Origin: Trichobilharzia regenti
Taxonomy: Eukaryota > Platyhelminthes > Trematoda > Strigeidida > Schistosomatidae
Assembly: GCA_944472135.2 (NCBI GenBank)
Contig: OX235262.1
Location: forward strand, 37,995,804-38,059,803
DNA length: 64,000 bases
Direction of reading: 5' to 3'
The notes under the pieces were generated by a model. The model was given only the letters and a program-made list of their open reading frames with translations, was not told the origin of the DNA and made no database searches. Each line of letters starts with the position of its first letter. Position 1 is the stretch's first letter. Shown one piece after another: positions 32,976 to 44,185 of the stretch. The position numbers and the translations under genes were made by a program.

Positions 32976-33484
32976 CAGATTAATTCTCAGGTATTGTTTT
33001 ATGTGTTATATTCCATACAATCTAATGAAGTAGTGATAATAAATGAATCATTAAGGGCAACCTGCTTAAATCACTGAGCCACCTAATTTTGCACCTATCA
33101 AAATGCATCCTATTTAGTCTGTTTCATATTGTTTTGTTTATCCAGTTATATTTCTGAATCGCAATTTGTATTCACTCCTATTTTCAAATTGAATCCACCC
33201 TTCTGCTCTACAGTAAAAGTATAGCAGGTTATCAGAACATGCTTTGAATATATAGCTTCAGATGATACATTACCTATCATTAATTTACCGTAGAGATTCC
33301 ACATCAGGAGTAATTACTTTGCAATAGAACAAGAGGGGAATTCTCCAATATGTATGGAAGTATTTTTTTCAGAAAAAAGCTGTTATTATTACCATCGAGA
33401 AAAGCAGTTATAAATAGGAAACAAAAAATAATCTATCTTAATTCTGATAAACGCCTGCATAAATAACTTTTCTGACCTTAAAAT
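32976..33484. other. unassigned sequence
   Basis: Nothing recognised. Confidence 0.4.
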
Positions 33485-33852
33485 TATTTATTATTGTTTC
33501 CTGTAGTTCCTAGAGGAACGCAGGGCTTTCAGCCATACGTCTTCACTGCGTTCGGCTCTCTGCCAACGTTTTCACCTGGCTCCACGTCTTTCTCATGTTT
33601 TCATCTCCTCTTTACATGACCTCCTACAGCATATCACTCTCGCACTGACGACCGACTGGCCACTTCCCATTCGGGCCGTACCCGAGCGATGGAGTGGCGT
33701 GTAATGTCACTTGATAGTTTTCTCAGAGTATGGCCAATCCAACTCCATTTCTTCCTGCATATTTGTTGCACAGTCGGTTCCTGGTTGGTTGGCTCCCAAT
33801 GATCTCCGTTGATGATCTTTTCTGGCCATCTGATCTTTTCTAACCTGTTCAT
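33485..33852 (-). pseudogene. RTE-clade LINE, 3' fragment
   Basis: The minus strand reads NRLEKIRWPEKIINGDHWEP, then TNQEPTVQQICRKKWSWIGH and TLRKLSSDITRHSIARVRPE, equal to intact-protein residues around 890-960. It ends in '...gttcctctaggaactacagg' and an AAT-rich tail near 33487. 5'-truncated, with one C-terminal frameshift. A relatively young copy. Confidence 0.88.
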
Positions 33853-33954
33853 GTATGAATTAAATTTAGTTGTATCCTAACCATGTATATACCGTTAAAG
33901 GAGAAGCATATTTGAGTAATTTTACTTATTTCCTAATGTGAATCTATAGGTTTA

Positions 33955-34220
33955 CCATTAATTCGAATAGCTTAGTGGTAATATCCATGATTGCACCACT
34001 GATGATGTAGGTTCAAGGTAGCAAATACATCTTGCTAATGAGTATTAATAAACTCAACATCTAGGTCCAGGGCTTCATACATTTTTCTCCCAACCAGCCA
34101 TTAACTCAATGAGGACTTACTTACCTTTGTGACCACACTGCAAACTTGACTGATGGAATCCAAACAGCTCTGATACCAGGGATGAGAATCGTGATATCCG
34201 TTGCAGTCTAGTGACTAATA
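33955..34220 (+). repeat. SINE-like repeat D relative
   Basis: A tRNA-like start with a good A box (TAGCTTAGTGG) and B-box-like GGTTCAAGGT about 45 bases later. The trailing block ('ctgatggaatccaaacagctc') resembles the block at 10790-10850. Confidence 0.5.
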
Positions 34221-34915
34221 ATTGCACATTTTCAGTAATTTACACTTTAGTAATAATAATAGTAGTAATAATATGTGCACATTTATTGACCTAAATTCTT
34301 CTGACCAGAATAAACTGACTCGATATACTTCAAACAGAATTTTTTTCATTTAGTTTATTTTATTTGAAAAAGAGAAAATTAATTCGACCTCAAGACCTTC
34401 ATGTCGTATGCAGCTATCATCAAAGACATTTTTTTGAGTTTAATTCATACATTTGTAACATTTTTTCGAAATATTATCTTTCTTTTGACTAAAGGTAAAA
34501 AGATTTTTGTCTATATAAATCGTCTAACACTCTGGGCATTATTGTCAGGTTAAAGTAATAGAAGTCAGATTAAAACATTTAAGGCTTATTGGATGTTACA
34601 GCTCACATATTTGCATCGTCTGTAGTTATTTTCACAAATTTATTAGATTTCTTAAACAGAAATGGGAAGAAAGTGTTGTTTATAGTCAGCCTGTCTTAAG
34701 TCGTATAGCATTAAACAAGCGACGTTCTTTTAGGCAGTCTTCCTTTGTGAGTAAGAAGATGCAGAGCATCCTGTCTAATACACGAACAACTCAATCGACG
34801 TTATGGCTATAAGGTGCATAAATAAGATCGGAATGAAGAGACGCATTATGTCCAGGAAATAATTTCCGCTGTACTTGTCTTCTGAAATGAAAATGAGATA
34901 CAAAACGTTTACACG

Positions 34916-34917
<2 letters not shown>
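34221..34917. other. unassigned; possible PLE linker
   Basis: No certain feature. Around 34690-34790 the plus strand encodes SQPVLSRIALNKRRSFRQSS, which could be decayed PLE sequence upstream of the nuclease, but I cannot confirm it. Confidence 0.3.
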
Positions 34918-34949
<32 letters not shown>

Positions 34950-34950
34950 T
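34918..34950. repeat. (AT)n microsatellite
   Basis: About 16 AT dinucleotides in a row. Confidence 0.95.
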
Positions 34951-34961
34951 GATTAAAAACA

Positions 34962-35360
34962 TTGACACATTCAATAAATAATAAAAACTCACATTATCCG
35001 AACGATAGTGTCACATCCCACTGTGTTTATCAATTTACATGTATGTGTGTAGACACGTACATAGGGAGGACCCATCGGTCTCTGCATGTTAGGGCTACAG
35101 AACACATTCCAAAGTGGCTACAACAACAAATGAAATCGCCAGATACAGTTGACCCGGGAAATAGATGTCCAACATCATCTATAGCGAAGCATATTATAGA
35201 GACGGGTCATAAGGTTGATTTTAATAATGCCTTTAAGCCGATATATAAGACAAGGTTGGGTCACATACTTAAATTCATTGAAGCCTTAGCCACTAAAAGA
35301 CTTAAACCTGTCTTATGCGGCCAAAAGTTATTTGTTATCACCTTAAACCTGCCTTGGTAA
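34962..35360 (+). pseudogene. Penelope-like element GIY-YIG endonuclease domain
   Basis: An open frame of 132 codons with the GIY-YIG nuclease pattern: CVYQFTCMCVDTYIGRTHRS (first strand plus YIG), LHVRATEHIPKWL (helix with the conserved Arg), SSIAKHIIETGHKVDFNNAF, then KFIEALATKRLKPVLC. This matches the C-terminal domain of PLE proteins and is related to 12075-12400 and 47930-48243. The open frame begins at a non-ATG codon and no RT is present upstream, so it is a 3' fragment. The key residues seen look intact, unlike the other copies. The stop after NLPW fits the usual PLE C-terminus (LPW). Confidence 0.82.
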
Positions 35361-35894
35361 TCCAACTTAGAACCAAGGACCAATTTTACTTCATAATATT
35401 TTCAAACCCTTTCTTTGCCTTTTTTTCCTCCCTTTATCTTTCTTACCCACACTTTTTGCGTCTCCCTACCCATTATTTTGTGACCTTGACCTGTATTGTA
35501 ATTATTCATGCTTTCTTGCCTTATATAAAAACTGTGTATGACAAGTACGTGTGTGATCAGAATGTCCGAAATGTGTTGCGCCAATACATTATACGTTTCA
35601 GATAAACTACGTCTTCTTATTGTTTTGTCAAAAAACTTTATCACTTTCACGTCAACTGTGTGGAGATGGAATGGCAACGTTAATCTGAAATAGAAAAATC
35701 TTATCTCTCTACCACGTATTTCATTCATAGTACATGGTTAAGAAATATCTTGTTCGAAGTGAGGGTCAGTGAAATTTCAGCGAGATGTCAGCAGAGAATG
35801 CCTGACTTTGATACAATGTTAGACTTCAGCATTTTACCAGTGAATTTCGTTTTTGGCTTCACGTTGTAAGACTTTTATGAGAACAATGCCGACA
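35361..35894. other. unassigned sequence
   Basis: Nothing recognised. Overlapping frames of about 100 codons on both strands look incidental. Confidence 0.4.
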
Positions 35895-36212
35895 AACTGA
35901 TTTGGTTGACAAAGTCATGATTTTCAAGAGCTGGCCTGTAGGGGCTCGATTTGTTTCAAGCTTGACCACGGATCGATGTCAACCGGACTAAAATTATGAA
36001 TCGACAGAAGTTAGAATTCATGGATCCGACCCAAGTAGCTAAGTGGTCACACAACTAGACCTCGTAACTTAAAGGTCCAGAGTTCAATCCCCACTGGGGT
36101 CATGGGTGGGTACTGACGAGACTGAGACGAAAAGCCTTTCTAGTACTCCTGAGTTTTCAATGGTTCTGTAATTGACATCAATCTGTGGTCAGATTTAAAA
36201 GTCATGCCTGCA
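35895..36212 (+). mobile_element. Family A hammerhead SINE, truncated copy
   Basis: Plus-strand tRNA-like part (A box region 'agtagctaagtggtc', B box-like GAGTTCAATCCCC), then a short decayed ribozyme with CTGACGA at 36113-36119 but a shortened stem II, GAAAAGCC, and TAGTACTCC from stem I. The 3' part ends 'tgacatcaatctgtggtcag'. Confidence 0.7.
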
Positions 36213-36639
36213 AAATGTTATGTAAATCAAACGGATGAATAATAATATTAATGGCTTTATTCTGAACAATGTTTATACGATGTACAAACTTGTCGGTGGA
36301 GTTTACTGCGTGATATTTCTTCTTCGTCCTGTATCTTCAGATAAAAGATTATCTGACAGTAGATCGTGTGATAGAGCTCTATCTGATCTGAAGCCAACCC
36401 ATTATGACAGCTCTTCTTTGTCTCCGAGAAAATATACGAGGTTTTGTTGAATGCCAAAGTTCAAGAGTACATTTTGTGAATCAGTCGTCTCATGTAATAG
36501 GATAAGCTGAAAGCATCGAGGATAATGCTTCTTCTCAAGTTTAGTAGAAACATATGAATCAGCAGGTTGTAAATATATTTAACTAGCCACCACAGTAAAC
36601 AATACTATTAAAGGCCATATTTTATAAGATTTAAACTGT
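36213..36639. other. unassigned sequence
   Basis: Nothing recognised. Confidence 0.4.
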
Positions 36640-36836
36640 GCGTCGGTGGCACAGTGGTTAGGACTCTCGCCGACCATGCACATGGTCCGGGGTTCGATCC
36701 CACGCCGACGCACACTTGATATCTATGGTCGGCCTGCGAATTTTGGGCTACCGATATCCACGCTTAAAATTCCATACTTGTACCAAAAATACGGTGTGGA
36801 ATCAAGCTGTAATCAAAAAATAAAAATAAATAAAAG
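36640..36836 (+). mobile_element. SINE family C, best-preserved copy
   Basis: The head (36640-36712) is tRNA length with GCGTCGG pairing perfectly to CCGACGC, A box TGGCACAGTGG and B box GGTTCGATCCC. The middle contains GACCATG-CA-CATGGTC, a tight palindrome in place of a normal anticodon arm. The C body and an A/T-rich tail (aaaataaaaataaa) follow. Confidence 0.9.
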
Positions 36837-37484
36837 AAACTATGTGCAATATACTGGTGGAGGTTTTCCGTAGCCCAAATTTTAAGCCGGCCACCAACGA
36901 ACACCATATTTTCAGTGAGAACATTTCAAAGCTTACAGATATAGTGGCAACTCTTTGCTGAAAAGTTACAATTTTAGCTGTGCATGTTTGTTTTCTAAGT
37001 GAAATTATGTTTGCACAACTTTAATTTACTAAATACAGAGACATTGATATTTGACTTGGCACAGAAATCTGTCGACTCAGCTTTCCTCATTTCCGACTAG
37101 GCTGGAAAAGAATAGCATTATGATGAGGAAACTTAACTGTTACTGAGAGGGTATTAATTAACTGGTCAATATAAAAATACCGATAATTTTCAGGATGATT
37201 GCAAATGAAGGATTGTATACCAAGTTGTTTCTCACCAAGGATTCTCAACACTGGGAGAACTCCGTCCAAAACAACATAGCGTAGACAACTAGTCAGAGAC
37301 TTCGGATATTCGTGTTATTTCTTTTTCAATTAACCCTAGTTCAACCGATATTACTGTTTTATAAAGAGTTTTGAAATTGTTAAATGAAAATTGTCTCTGT
37401 AATGCCAGTAGATAAACAAGAACAACCTCAGTGATCGAGCTTTCTTCCTCACTTGATACTTCACATCGAACCTCATCATTATAT
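36837..37484. other. unassigned sequence
   Basis: Nothing recognised. Confidence 0.4.
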
Positions 37485-37674
37485 ATTTTTTGTTTTGATT
37501 ATAGCTTGATTCCACAGCGTATTTTTGGTACAAGTATGGAATTTTCAGCATATGATATCGGTAGTCAAAATGTTTGCAGACCAACCATTGATATTAGGTG
37601 TGTGCCGGCAAGGGATCGAACCCCTGACCATGTGCACGGTCGGCTAGGTTCCTAACCGCTGTTCCATTGACGCA
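37485..37674 (-). mobile_element. SINE family C, minus copy
   Basis: The minus strand has the C body and the tRNA-like head (TGCGTCAATGGAACAGCGGT), with B box GGTTCGATCCC intact and A box decayed. Confidence 0.85.
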
Positions 37675-38477
37675 CAGTAGGTTAAGACTGGTGAACAGTA
37701 AACTGCATTCATAACATTATCCGGTAAATAATACTTTTGTACTGTCATATATTAGACATCACTTTTATTCTATCGTACTCCAGGTGTTCCTTCATAGGTG
37801 AGAACTGACTGACTTTTGATACTGATCGAATAGGCATTTTTTTAAATATTTCATTTCTACTTCATACTTGCACTGACATATAATTCTGTCTAGTGTTGAT
37901 GAACAAATTGACAACCGCACACTGGTACATATTTCTTACACTAGTCTGTTTACAGAACATTTGAACACAAATTCATAATCGAAACTTGTTTCCCAGTCAG
38001 TAGGCTCAAAGTATTGATTGTATAGGAATAAAATTTACTTTCTGAGACGTAGAAAATAAGAATGTCAATAATGTCTACTGAATTTTACAAGATTAAACGG
38101 AAACACTGCATAAAATCTTCCTTTTTAGAAACAGACGGTTCAAAGAATATATTCTTTATTTTATCGAATTCTAGGTTATTTTATTCTCATATGTTTATTG
38201 TTTATTTCCTTGCTCGTTACAACAAGAAGACAGAAGTAGTTCCTTTGTATTTTTCTCAACTCATATATATAGTCTGATTCACGCATTTTATAAGGCAAAA
38301 TAAAGAACTCGATTAATCTAATATCACTTTACGTCCCTTTTAAGATTTGCGAATTATGACTTATGTATATAAACAGTTAACTGTACGCTAATGACCACAA
38401 AAATCCCAACTGGTTTCAAGCACCCTGAAGAGTTCCGGTAGCGTTAACCGCTTGCATTTTATAGTTTTGTATTATTA
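37675..38477. other. unassigned sequence
   Basis: Nothing recognised. Confidence 0.4.
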
Positions 38478-38785
38478 TTCCCTTTGGTTTGGATTGGAAC
38501 TTAGGGCCTCAACAGCACATCTCCATCTTGTCTGACTGTCTGTAGTCGTCTTCATCTGGCTCCATGATTCCCAATGAACTTTCCTCTCCTGCTCATACGA
38601 CATCCTGAATGAAACCATCGGGGCCAACTCCCCAACTCATCGTTTCCCACTCAAGAGTCTGCCTGGAGTGTGACATCATCCAACGGTCTCTTCAGAGTGT
38701 ATCTGATCCATTTCAATTTTCTTCAGCATATTAGTTGTCTGACAGGTTCTTGATTTGTTCGTTCCCAATCATTCTTGGAAACTAA
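38478..38785 (-). pseudogene. RTE-clade LINE, 3' fragment, decayed
   Basis: The minus strand follows the last 300 bases of the RTE frame (QIGRKKWRWIGHTL...WRCAAEALC region) with many changes. 5'-truncated; the AAT-rich tail lies at about 38470-38477. Confidence 0.75.
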
Positions 38786-39054
38786 ATCATTAAATCTTCA
38801 TATCAGCTGAAAATAATGTCACCTATTGATTTTAAGTAAACTTCAAATCCACTGCATCAGTTTTGGCTCACTTGCCGCTGGAATAAATGCACTGATATCT
38901 ACAGCAGACTTTAACAAGATACGAGTACAGAGACATTTCCTCGTTATTAAATATCTAGGCGTCTGTAGTAGTAATGAGTAACATATTTCCAACCAGTGTT
39001 GAAGATCTTATTACATATGGAGAGAAAACGTTCTAATCTTAGAAATAACATGTC

Positions 39055-39155
39055 ATCTTAATTGATATGACTCTGAATAATAAATTGTGTTCGAAAAGTC
39101 ATCCAGTATATAATACTGGTTCACTTCGTAATAGATCTCATAAATAAATAAATAA
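39055..39155 (+). repeat. PLE 3' tail fragment
   Basis: Shares the block 'ttgatatgactctgaataat', then 'cgaaaagtcatccagta' and 'atactg.ttcac', with PLE tails at 29495-29570 and 52285-52365. No coding part attached. A (AAAT)n tract follows. Confidence 0.6.
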
Positions 39156-39419
39156 ATATGAAGTCATAAAAACACTTTTAACTGTAAAACATTTCGACTA
39201 ATCCAACCCACAGGTTATCGTTTCTTAGATATAAGTAAAAGGTATACCACACAGTAATTAATAAAACAGTTTTTCTCTAAATGATTTTTGACACTGCATG
39301 AAAAATCTGTTAATGAACATGCTGCAACCGTCTTTTTAATATTTCCTATGATGAACATTTGTCATGCTGAGAATTACCATTTAGTAAAAACGGTTGCTAT
39401 TACAAGCGAAGAATATTTT

Positions 39420-39770
39420 GTATTTTTTGGTTTGTATACTAGTTGGCAAGGCGTATCTGCAACCTTGAAGGAATGCATGTCAGTCAAGCCCACTGATAGA
39501 ATTCAGTCTGCATCAAAGATAGGACTAGACACATTACACTAGTTACTGACTAGTGTCCAATCATATATATCCAATACAGTCCTACAGATGTTCAGCCGCG
39601 AGCCTGAATAACTCAGTGGTAACGTCCCCGACTGCAGGTGGCACTGGGTGACCCGGGTTTGAGTCTCCCAAAGGACATGAGTTCCTTCAAGGTTCCAGAT
39701 ATGCCGTAGCACGAAACCTAAGTCATGTAAGGCTTCCTGGCAATTTCTGTCCAATAACAATAAGTGATTA
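39420..39770 (+). repeat. SINE-like repeat D
   Basis: The block at 39492-39560 matches 10790-10850. The tRNA-like part starts near 39600 (A box 'taactcagtggt', B box GGGTTTGAGTC), followed by the D body ('gagttccttcaaggttccag', then 'gcacgaaacctaag'), matching 10600-10735. Confidence 0.65.
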
Positions 39771-39784
39771 TCTTCGCATAAGAG

Positions 39785-39985
39785 GAAGCTGCTATAATCC
39801 TAGTCGTCTAGTGGATAGTGCTGTGATGTTTGTAACGATGGGTACTTGGTTCCAGTTTCAGTGGGAACACTATTATTCACTGAGGAATACAGTCACATCA
39901 AGATGAGCCCCAAATAGGGCGAAATACAAATGCTAGATTCCACTGCTAGTTACCATCCACCAATTCACCTGTTGCTCAGTAGTCT
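39785..39985 (+). mobile_element. Sm-alpha-like hammerhead SINE, decayed
   Basis: A tRNA-like start ('agtcgtctagtggatag', B box GGTTCCAGTTT) is followed by a hammerhead-like segment and the trailing 'ttccactgctag...ccatcca' block that I recall from the schistosome Sm-alpha SINE. It differs from family A in both promoter and trailing sequence, so two hammerhead SINE lineages coexist in the window. Confidence 0.7.
39889..39940 (+). ncRNA. Degenerate hammerhead ribozyme (Sm-alpha type)
   Basis: Stem II is GCCC (39907-39910) with GGGC (39917-39920) around CAAATA, followed by GAAA (39921-39924). The strand that should read CUGANGA reads AAGATGA (39900-39906), and the expected GUC triplet is replaced by ATG, so both catalytic core and cleavage site are lost. 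Stem II pairs perfectly. Confidence 0.65.
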
Positions 39986-42449
39986 ACTTCTCTGCTAGGA
40001 ATTCCGACAGAACTTTCAACTGGTAGTATGTAATAAGATGATTAAGTCTCCCATATTACAGTCACTAAAATTCAAAACCAATATATTGCATTACTTAGTG
40101 GTAAAACCAACAAATCAGTTCAACAGTAGTGAATACACTTTATCCAACAGTCAATTAAAGATCATGCAACGCTTGTTATAAGCCTGAATACATAAACTGC
40201 CATATACATATATATATACATGGTCGGTGTTGTTTCATGGTGAAAGAGGTGTTTTACTCTACATAGTGATATGAAGGTCGTCTAACCAATATTTCGACTC
40301 ATTACTTTACTGCCATCAGCTGAAATATCATAAAACTTCTGTGACACCGGATTTGACTGTGGAAACATAAATCACCTGTCACCAATGATCCCTAGTTACA
40401 TCAAACCCTAAAGATCAATCACTTTGATTCCTCCAATCACAAAGGGTAAGGCTGTACAAGTGTTCTAAAGTTAATCGTTGCATTTGAAAGACAAAACATA
40501 TATCAGATTTCCTTAAATTGTCACATAATTTTTAAGAGGCTATGCTTTTATCCTAAATGAACCTCCATGTGAAGACGGATGTGGAAATGTGACCTCAGTA
40601 AGCGGATCTACTGTAAATTTAGATACTTCAAAAGTTAAGTTTCCGTAACCTCCAATGAGATTAGAATTGGTAGCACAAAGTGACTTTACCATTCAAGCAC
40701 ACTTTAAATGTTTCTTTTAAAGTGAAAAGAGCTGTTATACGACCAATCTTCTGCTGGGGTCAAATACATCCGTCAGGTGAAAAAGTTGAGATAATCCTAG
40801 AAACCAGTTGATCAATTTGTCTCAGCATCTGAAACCATCTGGACAATATCCTTATGATCAAACATGAAATCTAATTAATTTCCCCGCCTGTACTATTCTT
40901 CAGCTCCACTGACACATTAGTTTTTTAAATACACCTGAATTTCAGAAAGCCTACTGTTCTTGTTGATTCCACGAGTTAAGAGAAGCAAGGACAACTACTG
41001 CCAAAAATACAATAATACTAGACAGTTATTTATGCAAAGACTTTAATATAGTCATTTACATGAATGTGGTATAGTACGCACAATCTCCAGACTTCCTGCC
41101 AGTGTTTACTTATTCATACTTTTCATAGCATTTGCATACTTTTAATGTATCATTTTGTAAGGTGGGACCGACCTCTTCTTTTCAATTCACTTGACGAATT
41201 TCCTACTAAAGAGTTCTTGAAACTTTGTCATACTTGCTTTCGCCAGAATATCCTCATTAATATACAGTCTTTAGCTCCAGCAACAAGACATGCAGATATT
41301 AAACAACCTGATACCTCAGTAGACTGTCACTCAACTATATATATGATGCAGTAATTCCAATTTTAACATGACTACTTGTCAGTAGGATGTTACAATTCAC
41401 CAAAATTGTTGTGACTGCAATCACTCACTTAGCTTCATAGCTAAGGAAAAAGGTATATTATACAACTCTGTTCATAAAATATGCTTAGAAATCATCGACT
41501 TTATTCGCTGGTGGTTGTTAATAAACCCTTAGAGACCTAGCTGACTTATGTGTTTGAGGAAGTGATAGTGACTGATATGAATCTCAAATTTAATTCAAAG
41601 TGCTTCTTGAACTCCACCTACTTTCCTCTGTTTTCATGCACCCAATAGAAATATTTCTTTGACTGATTGGCCACCAAACCCTATGACACTAGCTTAAGCT
41701 GTACACAGAAGGTTATGAATTTATTCAACACAGATTGTCCGTAAAGAATATAGAAAATCTCAGAGAAAAATTGAATGCTTACATGCCACCAGGAAAAACT
41801 ATTTAAATACTAACATTTTAAAAGCACCATTGAAGAGAAGTCATTTGAAAAATGGTCTTAATAAGGCACCAAATGTAGGAAATTTAACATCTTTACCTAC
41901 TATGTAACGAGTCAGATAAATTACGACTCATCCGTAGCAAGGCTTAGGAAGTAAGCGGTGAAAATGGAAAAAGCACCAGGCAAATATTTTGGTTCGATAG
42001 GCAGACAGGTTGGAAAAGGCGAATGATAAACGAAAAAATCTTTGGGAAAAACCGAGCTGCAATTAACTGTCAGGATGGAACCAGAGACAGTCCGGTTAAC
42101 CGAATCTAAATCGTTGATTATCCTGGTTTATAGAAAAGGATATAAGTTTTTCTGTGATAATCGCTAGAAGTTTCGATTCACTTATCTAATATATAAAGTT
42201 CTGGGTTCAATAATCATGCGTAGACTAAATGGTGCTCAGGAGAAACAAACTCGGGAAAACCAGTAAGACTTTAAGTCAGGAGGAGAGTTTATTGAACATA
42301 TCTTCACCCCTGAATAGTTCTCGAGACACAGGCATGCTTAGTGGCTTCCAACACTTCTCAGATTTCTTGCCCTGAAGGTGGTATCCTACTCCGTCTACCA
42401 GGAAGTACTGTAGCAGTGTTTTTCTGTATAGTTAATTTCGAGTACGTTT
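39986..42449. other. unassigned sequence
   Basis: No gene recognised. A short (AT)n tract lies near 40205-40220. A 96-codon frame at 41064-41354 (+) has no motif. The part after about 41960 may be upstream sequence of the following LINE fragment. Confidence 0.35.
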
Positions 42450-43165
42450 CGCATGCAACTCGCCCGTGTCAAAGCACGATGCCGCCTCACTAGCCTGCAC
42501 CAAAATCTAGTTCAAGAATAGGTAGGAAAGTGGTTGAGCATGTTAACCGCCTCACTTGTTTGGGAAGTCACGTCACCCCTAATTCATTGATTCCTGATGA
42601 AATCTTAGGACGGACACAGAAGCTTCCTATGGTGTTTTGGCATTTTACGTCATCCCTGGAACAGACATGATATCTGACTATAGACTGCCTTGTCTTTCTT
42701 TATACCTGCGAGATATGGGCATTGAAAGTGGAAGAACTGAAAAGCATAACTGTGTTTGACCTTAGATTTTCGCGTTCTATCTCTAATGTTAAGTGGTATA
42801 ATTTGGTGATTAGTTTTGAAGTTAAGCCTAGAGTTCTAAGCAAGGAAGTGGAGCCAATCAATGAGGTTGTGAAGCTATGTCGATTGAGTTGGATAAGACA
42901 CGTTTTACGGATGCCTTAGCTTCCATTTTCCTCGATGAGCAAAGTTAGCTGACATAGGGTTAGTTTGAAAGTTTTGATGTTGGCCAGACTAAAACATGGC
43001 ATCAATCTCTGAAGCTACTGACAGTTGATTTTGAGCCACATAGGGAGGTGTAGACTACCAGTTAAGGATCCTTAAGGTACCAAAGAGCCCTAGCTAGAGA
43101 TTACTGGTTATATAGCTGGAAACGGTTCTCAGTAGCGCAAATGCATTCACTCTCCCTAACCTCCC
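42450..43165 (+). pseudogene. Second RTE-like LINE family, C-terminal fragment
   Basis: The plus strand reads EHVNRLTCLGSHV (42538), then CEIWALKVEELKSITVFDLR (about 42710-42765), VVKLCRLSWIRHVLRMP (about 42867-42917), then a shifted frame with ARLKHGINL and HIGRCRLP. This order (a 'LYGCETW' block, VFD.RCLR..., 'LRWLGHVLRMP', 'THWCLKSLT', 'GRCRLPGWG') is the post-RT region of a trematode LINE family distinct from the intact RTE here. Stops and frameshifts. Confidence 0.75.
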
Positions 43166-43654
43166 AGATCTCTTAAGTTTTTTGTCTTCCTCATGTTACT
43201 TTTTCTCCGACTTTTTTGTTGGTAGGACAGTGAACTAATGAAAAGTGATCAGAAGTGAGTGGGGGATTAAATGATGTATTAATCGAAGACACATTGTTCT
43301 ACTAACTTTCACTGGGTAATCTTTTTAAAATCAAACCTGAGAAAATGAAATCTATTACTTCGACAAACGAAAGAACCATTTAAGCGACTTCAGAATATAA
43401 ATCAGATGGCAATTTGTATTTCCTTACCGAATGGCTGAAATGAACAACTTTTAACGTCAAATTCCGTTGAAGTGAGCGACTTTTCATTTGGACAGTAATT
43501 TAATCTTCCCAGTAAACCTTTAAAATTTGAAGAAGAAGAAGAAGAATGATATTCTTAGTAGGTCGGCTCCACAAACAATACGAATATCTTCTATATATAC
43601 ATACCGCAATAGCTGCACTTTGTGTAATACACTGACTGATAAATACTTACAGGT
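43166..43654. other. unassigned sequence
   Basis: Contains a short (GAA)n run near 43530. Nothing else recognised. Confidence 0.4.
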
Positions 43655-43930
43655 TTGATCACGAGTAGACATCAGTTACAGAACCCCTGGAAAACCTAGC
43701 TGTTTCTTCCTAGTTCAAGACTCTTCAATAGTACATACCCACCATGGATAGAACCCAGGACCTTCCGGCTAAAAGGCGAACTCCTAGACCATTAAGTCAC
43801 TGGGACCCAATGTAATGGCCCTTGAACTCCAAATTCTGCCGATTCGCAATATATAGCACAATCATCAGCCAATATCATGGGCGAGTAACTGTTCCCTTAT
43901 ATGCTTTGGTGGAACCTGATGGTTACGATT
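43655..43930 (-). mobile_element. Family A hammerhead SINE, minus half of an inverted pair
   Basis: The minus strand has the tRNA-like part (B box GGTTCTATCC) and a decayed ribozyme. It is followed at once by a plus copy, giving the same head-to-head arrangement as at 3128. Confidence 0.8.
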
Positions 43931-43933
43931 TCT

Positions 43934-44185
43934 CTCTATAGAGTTAGCGGAAGTTGGAATTCATGGGCTAGCGGATCCGGTAACAGCGGCTTAATGATCC
44001 GCGAGCTCGCCTTTTAATAGGAAGGTCCTATTTTAAAACCCCACAGGTGCATACTGCCGAAAAGTCCTAGACTGGAGCGAAGCAGCTGTCCAACAATCGC
44101 TGGTTTCCCAATGGTTCTCTCATTGATGTCAACTCATGATCAAATCTGCAACCAATCAAATCCTTCGCAAACCAACACTTGGTAA
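43934..44185 (+). mobile_element. Family A hammerhead SINE, plus half of an inverted pair
   Basis: Starts in the leader ('agttagcggaagttggaatt'), lacks the upstream part, and continues through the tRNA-like part and decayed ribozyme (CTGCCGAAAAGTCCTAGACT) to '...caaatctgcaaccaatcaaa'. I did not find a convincing TSD here. Confidence 0.8.

Noticed and set aside
35402..35728. Minus-strand 108-codon frame
   Set aside because: Overlaps other frames on the opposite strand and shows no domain.
40290..40345. Hammerhead on the minus strand (CTGATGG ... GTCGAAAT)
   Set aside because: G8-A9 of the core are not both present and no stem II pairs between the two motifs.
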